Source of the DNA: an uncultured Alphaproteobacteria bacterium
GTDB taxonomy: Bacteria; Pseudomonadota; Alphaproteobacteria; CAAHEQ01; UBA3637
Reading direction: 5' to 3'
Assembly: GCA_944391545.1 (NCBI GenBank)
Contig: CALXTZ010000051.1
Coordinates: forward strand, 1 to 9,384
Length of the DNA: 9,384 bases
Under the pieces are notes generated by a model, which did not search any database, was not told the DNA's origin, and worked only from the letters and a program-made list of their open reading frames with translations. The translations under genes and the position numbers were made by a program. Positions 5,727 through 9,384 of the stretch are shown piece by piece; the first letter of the stretch is position 1; every line of letters begins with the position of its first letter.

Positions 5727-6032
5727 ATGGAATACAAAATTAACGAAACACCGACAGGACAAGAAATTGCGATCGAAGGGTCTTTTACGTTTCGCGATCA
5801 TGACCGTTTTTTCGAGGTTGTTTCTTTGATTAAAAGCTCTAAAGACAAAAAAATGACATTTAACTTGTCGAAGTGCGATTTTATTGACAGTGCGGCGCTC
5901 GGCATGTTCGTGATTGCGAGCGATGAAGCATCTGCCAAAGATATGACTTTGGTAATCAAAGCGGCAACCGGCAAAGTCAAAGATGTCATGTTTGCGGCTC
6001 GGTTTGATAATCTCTATGCCTTTGAAGATTAA
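5727..6032 (+). CDS. STAS-domain protein (anti-sigma-factor-antagonist type)
   Basis: This is a 101-residue single STAS domain, the fold of SpoIIAA/RsbV. Such proteins bind a partner kinase or anti-sigma factor and are switched off by phosphorylation of a conserved serine. The site is clear here: KCDFIDSAALGMFVIA (49-64), where S55 after D54 occupies the place of Ser58 in B. subtilis SpoIIAA. The rest follows the fold: an N-terminal beta hairpin with IAIEGSFTFRD, a helix, a strand ending at the D-S motif, then helices and a VKDVMFAARFDNLYAFED C-terminus. In alphaproteobacteria similar small STAS proteins often partner a SpoIIE/PP2C-type response regulator and a histidine-kinase-like anti-sigma factor; neither is in this window, so the partners and output are unknown. 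It has a candidate promoter and a strong terminator, so it looks monocistronic. Confidence 0.87.
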   Translation: MEYKINETPTGQEIAIEGSFTFRDHDRFFEVVSLIKSSKDKKMTFNLSKCDFIDSAALGMFVIASDEASAKDMTLVIKAATGKVKDVMFAARFDNLYAFED

Positions 6033-6050
6033 TTTTTCATGATATCCTGG

Positions 6051-6081
6051 AAAGGGGGCTGTTTCAAACGGCCCTTTTTTT
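6051..6081 (+). terminator. Strong rho-independent terminator after the STAS gene
   Basis: GGGCTGT (6056-6062) pairs with ACGGCCC (6068-6074), one G-U pair, across a short loop, and is followed directly by seven T (6075-6081). Upstream A residues can extend the stem against the T run. It ends the STAS transcript 19 bp after the stop codon. The ATG of the next gene lies only 3 bp beyond the T run, which is unusual. Confidence 0.9.
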
Positions 6082-6084
6082 AAA

Positions 6085-6966
6085 ATGTTGCAATTACTTT
6101 CTTTCTTACGCGTCAAACAGTGGATTAAAAATATATTTGTTTTAGTGCCATTGTTGTTTTCTCAAAAGTGGATTGACGATCTCTTCGGGGGGGGGGGGGT
6201 ACTTTCTTCTTCAGTATTGTTGGGGTTTGGCGTTTTTTGTTGTGTTTCGTCGGCAGTTTATGTTTTAAATGATATCATTGATATCAAAAAAGATAGAAAG
6301 CATCCCGTTAAGAAATTTCGACCGTTGCCCAGCGGTAAAATAACGATTGCAACAGCGTGGATAATTGAGGCTCTTTTATGTGTTTTTTCCGTCTGCGGGA
6401 TGGTTGTATTAAATAACTCTGCGGCGATGACAGTGTTAGTCGGTTATTTCTGTTTAATGCTTTTTTATTCGCTTTTTTTGAAACATATCCCGATTGTTGA
6501 TGTTGCTACGATTTCCGTCGGATTTCTTATGCGTGTATGGTTCGGAGCACTCATCATTCATGTACCGGTTTCAGGCTTTATCTTATTAATTACATTAACG
6601 CTTTCTTTGTTTTTAGGCTTTTCAAAACGTCAGGCAGAACTTATCCGGATGGATGAAAAAGCAACGGATACACGGCCTGTTCTTATGTTTTATACGCGAA
6701 AGAGGTTAAGTTTTTTGCTGTATCTGATGGCGATTTTGACAGTCGTTGAATACATCGGTTATACGATTGTTTCCGTTCAACGACTGCATTCAATCGGGTT
6801 GGTTTTCAGTACGATTTTTGTTGTCGCGGGTTTTATTCGGTATTTGACCTTGTTAAATTCTTCCGAGTTTCACGAAGATCCGACGGAAGCTTTGTTATAT
6901 GATAAGACGTTGTTTTTTTGTTGTACCTTGTATGTTATTTACGTTGCGGCGGTTTTATTCGTGTAA
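6085..6966 (+). CDS. UbiA-family polyprenyl-phosphate phosphoribosyltransferase-like membrane protein, with a G13 tract
   Basis: The 293-residue protein is a polytopic UbiA-superfamily member with 8-9 hydrophobic segments. It resembles decaprenyl-phosphate phosphoribosyltransferase (DPPR synthase; Rv3806c type), which joins PRPP to decaprenyl phosphate to make the precursor of lipid-linked arabinose or ribose donors. Evidence: RVKQWIKNIFVLVPLLF (9-25), the first Asp-rich motif N62-D63-x2-D66-x3-D70 followed by HP (73-74) and KFRPLPSG (77-84), and the second conserved region around D139 (YSLFLKHIPIVDV). Other UbiA prenyltransferases are less likely because of the RxKQWIKN and KxxRPLPSG signatures. 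Codons 35-39 lie in a run of 13 G (6187-6199), so the frame depends on tract length. No Shine-Dalgarno is seen next to the ATG, which directly follows a terminator. Its last 32 bp overlap the convergent GT-C-like gene. The gene is AT-richer than glgP. Confidence 0.82.
   Translation: MLQLLSFLRVKQWIKNIFVLVPLLFSQKWIDDLFGGGGVLSSSVLLGFGVFCCVSSAVYVLNDIIDIKKDRKHPVKKFRPLPSGKITIATAWIIEALLCVFSVCGMVVLNNSAAMTVLVGYFCLMLFYSLFLKHIPIVDVATISVGFLMRVWFGALIIHVPVSGFILLITLTLSLFLGFSKRQAELIRMDEKATDTRPVLMFYTRKRLSFLLYLMAILTVVEYIGYTIVSVQRLHSIGLVFSTIFVVAGFIRYLTLLNSSEFHEDPTEALLYDKTLFFCCTLYVIYVAAVLFV
6187..6199 (+). repeat. Poly-G tract (13 G) inside the coding region: candidate phase-variation switch
   Basis: Thirteen consecutive G encode four glycines and the first base of V39 in the loop between the first and second membrane segments. 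Loss of one G would give a stop at the TAA at 6266-6268 (about 60 residues); gain of one G would give a stop at a TGA just beyond (about 62 residues). Both remove the catalytic motifs. Mononucleotide tracts of this length are known hypermutable switches in other bacteria. Confidence 0.85.
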
Positions 6967-8407
6967 ATGTGGAAAAAAACAGTGTTTGACCAGGGTTTAA
7001 AACAAAAAAGTTTTTATAAACGGCTTGTCCTCGGTATGTTTCGAATGAGCGGATGTCGTCTGCCGGTAAAATAAGGCGTTTTTCTTGATATACATGATAA
7101 AAACCGCGGCCGAATTCAATTGCGGGTGTAACGGAACCGACAAGAAGACAGATTAAAACGGCTGTTTTACGTATTTTCGGAAGCGTCCGGGTTGTTAATG
7201 CTTTTCCGGTAAATAACATTAAAAGAAACAACGTCGGAATGGAAACCCGCATCGCAAAGTCATTGCTGGCTGTTCCGATACGCAGTAATGGGATCAAAAC
7301 AAAGGAAATTGCGGTAACATAAAAAGTCGGATTACGATAAAATGATTTCATTAATAACAAGATTAAAAAGCCGCCTTCCAAGAACAAAAAAATGGCGTAT
7401 GTTTTAAACATGCCATCGTACGTTAATGCCCATCGTAATGCATTTTGTTCTTCGCGAATCGTTTGGTTGACAGATAAAAACAAATAAAACAAAGGCAAAC
7501 AGAAACAGGCTGCTCCTATGTTTTGTGGGGAGAGCGCTTGTTTCAAAAAGAGGAAAAAATGCTTTTGCCTGAGTAAAGCCTGAACGCTCCATAAAAGTAA
7601 AAAAGGCAATAAACCGACAGCCGGCAACGGCGCATAGAAAAAACATAAAACGCCCAAAAGGGCCATATCCTGAATCCGTTTTTGGGTAATAAGCATCATG
7701 ATGATCAACCAAGGTGCGATGGTTTGATTAAAAACCCAAAATAAACAGGTCGTTAAAGAACTGTATTGGAGAAAAGAAGCCCACCATTCAATGTGTTCCG
7801 ACAGAACCTTTAAATAAAATGTACCGATAACATCCATACCGCTGAAAAAAATAAACAACAAAATCAAACCGATGAACGATTTTATTCGAGACGGTTGCCA
7901 ATACACATACAAATGGGCAATGATTAAAGCAACTCCTGCAGCACTCCATAAATAAAGGGTTATATTTGCCAAAAGCCAAACAGTTGTATCGGATAATCCG
8001 ACCGATAAAGCTGCTTTCCCGATAAGTGCAGCAAACATCCAGTGGCCGAAGTAGTAGACCATGGCAGCGTCAAAGGTTTTGAAATAAACCGGCCAAGAAT
8101 GATATATTAAGTCGCGTAAAACGGCATTTCGGAAATGATAATCAGCACTTTGGTAATAAAGACCGCTTAAACCGCCCAAATAACACCAAATAAGGGCAAC
8201 TCCGATACTTATCCAAAGAATTTTATAGGGGATTTTCCGAGTCTTGTCCGATTTATATCGTTGGTAATAGCTAACGTATACACACAGCCCGAAAAAGGGA
8301 AAGCTGAACATTGGATGAAGCCAACCCGCAAAAAAAATAATAACCGGCAGGAGTAAATATAAAAGGCTGATTCGATAAAGAAGTATGGGAGTCATGATGC
8401 TCGTCAT
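6935..8407 (-). CDS. Large polytopic membrane protein, GT-C glycosyltransferase-like, function unknown
   Basis: The 490-residue protein has roughly 11-13 hydrophobic segments and a C-terminal soluble tail of about 60 residues (EFGRGFYHVYQEKR onward). The segment GGLSGLYYQSADYHFRNAV (78-96), continuing LRDLIYHSWPVYF, forms the first large external loop. An acidic residue in that loop (here D89, with D99 nearby) is typical of GT-C glycosyltransferases that use polyprenyl-phosphate sugars. Membrane proteins with a similar DY..RNA.LRDL....WPV motif occur widely in bacteria as uncharacterised proteins; this is recalled, not searched. I infer an envelope glycosyltransferase with low certainty. Its ATG overlaps the TGA of the upstream amidase gene (ATGA, 8404-8407), so the two are translationally coupled; an alternative start is M5 at 8395. 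It converges on the UbiA-family gene with a 32-bp overlap, and no terminator is visible between them. Its base composition is AT-rich. Confidence 0.78.
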   Translation of the reverse strand: MTSIMTPILLYRISLLYLLLPVIIFFAGWLHPMFSFPFFGLCVYVSYYQRYKSDKTRKIPYKILWISIGVALIWCYLGGLSGLYYQSADYHFRNAVLRDLIYHSWPVYFKTFDAAMVYYFGHWMFAALIGKAALSVGLSDTTVWLLANITLYLWSAAGVALIIAHLYVYWQPSRIKSFIGLILLFIFFSGMDVIGTFYLKVLSEHIEWWASFLQYSSLTTCLFWVFNQTIAPWLIIMMLITQKRIQDMALLGVLCFFYAPLPAVGLLPFLLLWSVQALLRQKHFFLFLKQALSPQNIGAACFCLPLFYLFLSVNQTIREEQNALRWALTYDGMFKTYAIFLFLEGGFLILLLMKSFYRNPTFYVTAISFVLIPLLRIGTASNDFAMRVSIPTLFLLMLFTGKALTTRTLPKIRKTAVLICLLVGSVTPAIEFGRGFYHVYQEKRLILPADDIRSFETYRGQAVYKNFFVLNPGQTLFFSTFTRIKPPQRK

Positions 8408-9384
8408 TCATAAATCGTGTCGAAATAATCGTCGATGGCTTCGACAATGGACGTTGCCAATTTGGCTCGATAAGCCGGTTTTCTTAAATTGCGTTCTTCT
8501 TCCCGGTTGGACAAATAACCGATTTCAATTAAAACCGACGGAATGTTCGGCGATTTTAACACGACAAAGCCGGCAAATCGGTGCGCGTTTTTCACCAATT
8601 CCACGCGTCGTCCCATTTTTTTAACCAAGATGTTTGCGTAATGAGACGATTTATCCATTGTGTCGCGTTTGGCTAAATCAATTAAAATGTTGCTGACTTC
8701 AGGCGCTTCGTTGCTTAAATCCATGCCCAGGATGATGTCGGCTTTGTTTTCGCGCTCGGCCAACAATTGCGCTTCTTTGTCCGAAGCCCGTTCCGAAATC
8801 GTGTAGACGGATAATCCTTTGGCTTTTTTGTTTTTGGCGCTGTCGGCATGAATGGAAATAAATAAATCCGCTTCGTTTTGATGCGCAAACGCAATCCGGC
8901 CGCGCAAAGTTAAAGCTTTATCGGTTTCTCGGGTCAATTTGACACGATAACGGCCCGTTTTTTCAATTTCTTTTTTGACTTCCTTGGCCATTTGAAGCGT
9001 TAAATTCTTTTCATATTTTCCGGAATAACTGATGGCACCCGGATCAGCGCCGCCGTGACCCGGATCCAACACCACCAGCGGTTTTTGGACTTTTGTTTTA
9101 TAAGCAGGTGTCGACGCGGGCGCCGGCGAAATGGGCAACAGGACCGTTTTGTTGTCGGCAGCGGTTGTTCCGTCGCTGGTAATATCGACCACATAACGCC
9201 ACGTGTCGCCTTCTTGAACCGGTGTCAGGAAAAAACCGTCTTTGAAATCAACCGGGCCGGCGGTTTCCAGAACCAACCGCGCTTGGCCGTTCAGCGGCGT
9301 TCCGAGCCGGACGGTGTTCACAAACAACAAAGGATCGGGCATATTTTGCGTTAAAGAGGGGTCTAACACCGTGTCTTCGAAATC
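8404..9384 (-). CDS. amiC: N-acetylmuramoyl-L-alanine amidase (AMIN + Amidase_3), 5' end outside the window
   Basis: This periplasmic zinc enzyme cleaves the bond between N-acetylmuramic acid and L-alanine of the stem peptide during septum splitting. The reading frame is open to the right edge: codons for DFEDT precede the GTG at 9369, so that GTG is an internal valine and the true start lies beyond the window. About 65 visible N-terminal residues are the end of an AMIN domain (NTVRLGTPLNGQARLVLETA, then WRYVVDI), followed by a Pro/Ala linker and Amidase_3. Counting from the first full codon at 9384, zinc ligands are H110 (LDPGHGGADPG), E125 (KYEKN) and H179 (SIHADS); the catalytic glutamate is E287 (LIEIGYLSN). 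All are present, so the enzyme should be active. In many alphaproteobacteria this gene precedes mrcA (PBP1A); here it is coupled to the GT-C-like gene instead. The symbol is a family-level assignment. Confidence 0.93.
   Translation of the reverse strand, partial: DFEDTVLDPSLTQNMPDPLLFVNTVRLGTPLNGQARLVLETAGPVDFKDGFFLTPVQEGDTWRYVVDITSDGTTAADNKTVLLPISPAPASTPAYKTKVQKPLVVLDPGHGGADPGAISYSGKYEKNLTLQMAKEVKKEIEKTGRYRVKLTRETDKALTLRGRIAFAHQNEADLFISIHADSAKNKKAKGLSVYTISERASDKEAQLLAERENKADIILGMDLSNEAPEVSNILIDLAKRDTMDKSSHYANILVKKMGRRVELVKNAHRFAGFVVLKSPNIPSVLIEIGYLSNREEERNLRKPAYRAKLATSIVEAIDDYFDTIYE

Noticed and set aside
6995..7021. Imperfect hairpin just beyond the UbiA-family stop codon as a terminator
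   Set aside because: A/T-only stem with a bulge and no T run after it; it lies inside the coding region of the convergent gene.
9367..9369. GTG as a start codon for the amidase
   Set aside because: The frame continues upstream to the window edge with residues fitting the AMIN domain, and there is no Shine-Dalgarno ahead of the GTG.
1..9384. CRISPR arrays, insertion sequences, tRNA genes
   Set aside because: No regularly spaced long direct repeats, no transposase-like frame and no tRNA T-loop/acceptor pattern were found on either strand.

Overview
The window looks like a chromosomal segment of an alphaproteobacterium of moderate-to-low GC. This rests on the rpsT-dnaA adjacency, a TrmB with an alphaproteobacterial-looking N-terminus (YGRRKGKRL), an AMIN/Amidase_3 cell-wall amidase of alphaproteobacterial type, and short motifs resembling CtrA and CcrM sites. 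Assignment below class level is not possible from the sequence alone.

Left part, minus strand (1-2353). The window opens inside dnaA; only the N-terminal 86 codons are present. A ~600 bp non-coding stretch follows, holding a candidate dnaA promoter framed by DnaA-like boxes, a threefold repeat in the presumed dnaA leader, an IHF-consensus match and an AT-rich stretch. It could be a dnaA regulatory region, a replication origin, or both. Next come rpsT (own TTGACA promoter and strong terminator) and a two-gene exported-protein unit: a 117-aa protein of unknown role and a 250-aa Sel1-repeat protein.

Middle part, plus strand (2493-6081). glgP (glycogen phosphorylase) is followed after 7 bp by trmB (tRNA m7G46 methyltransferase). 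A stand-alone STAS protein (anti-sigma-factor-antagonist type) follows with its own candidate promoter and a strong terminator. The divergent gap before glgP contains a perfect TTAA-N7-TTAA motif.

Right part (6085-9384). This is an AT-richer block with a UbiA-family polyprenyl-phosphate phosphoribosyltransferase-like gene (plus strand) and a large GT-C-like polytopic membrane protein (minus strand), overlapping tail to tail by 32 bp. The membrane protein is translationally coupled (ATGA overlap) to an upstream N-acetylmuramoyl-L-alanine amidase that runs off the window.

The standout feature is a run of 13 consecutive G inside the UbiA-family gene at codons 35-39. Loss or gain of one G truncates the protein to about 60 residues, so the gene looks phase-variable. 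With the neighbouring GT-C-like protein, this suggests an on/off switched envelope glycosylation step that uses a polyprenyl-phosphate-linked pentose. That is an inference, but it can be tested directly from reads.
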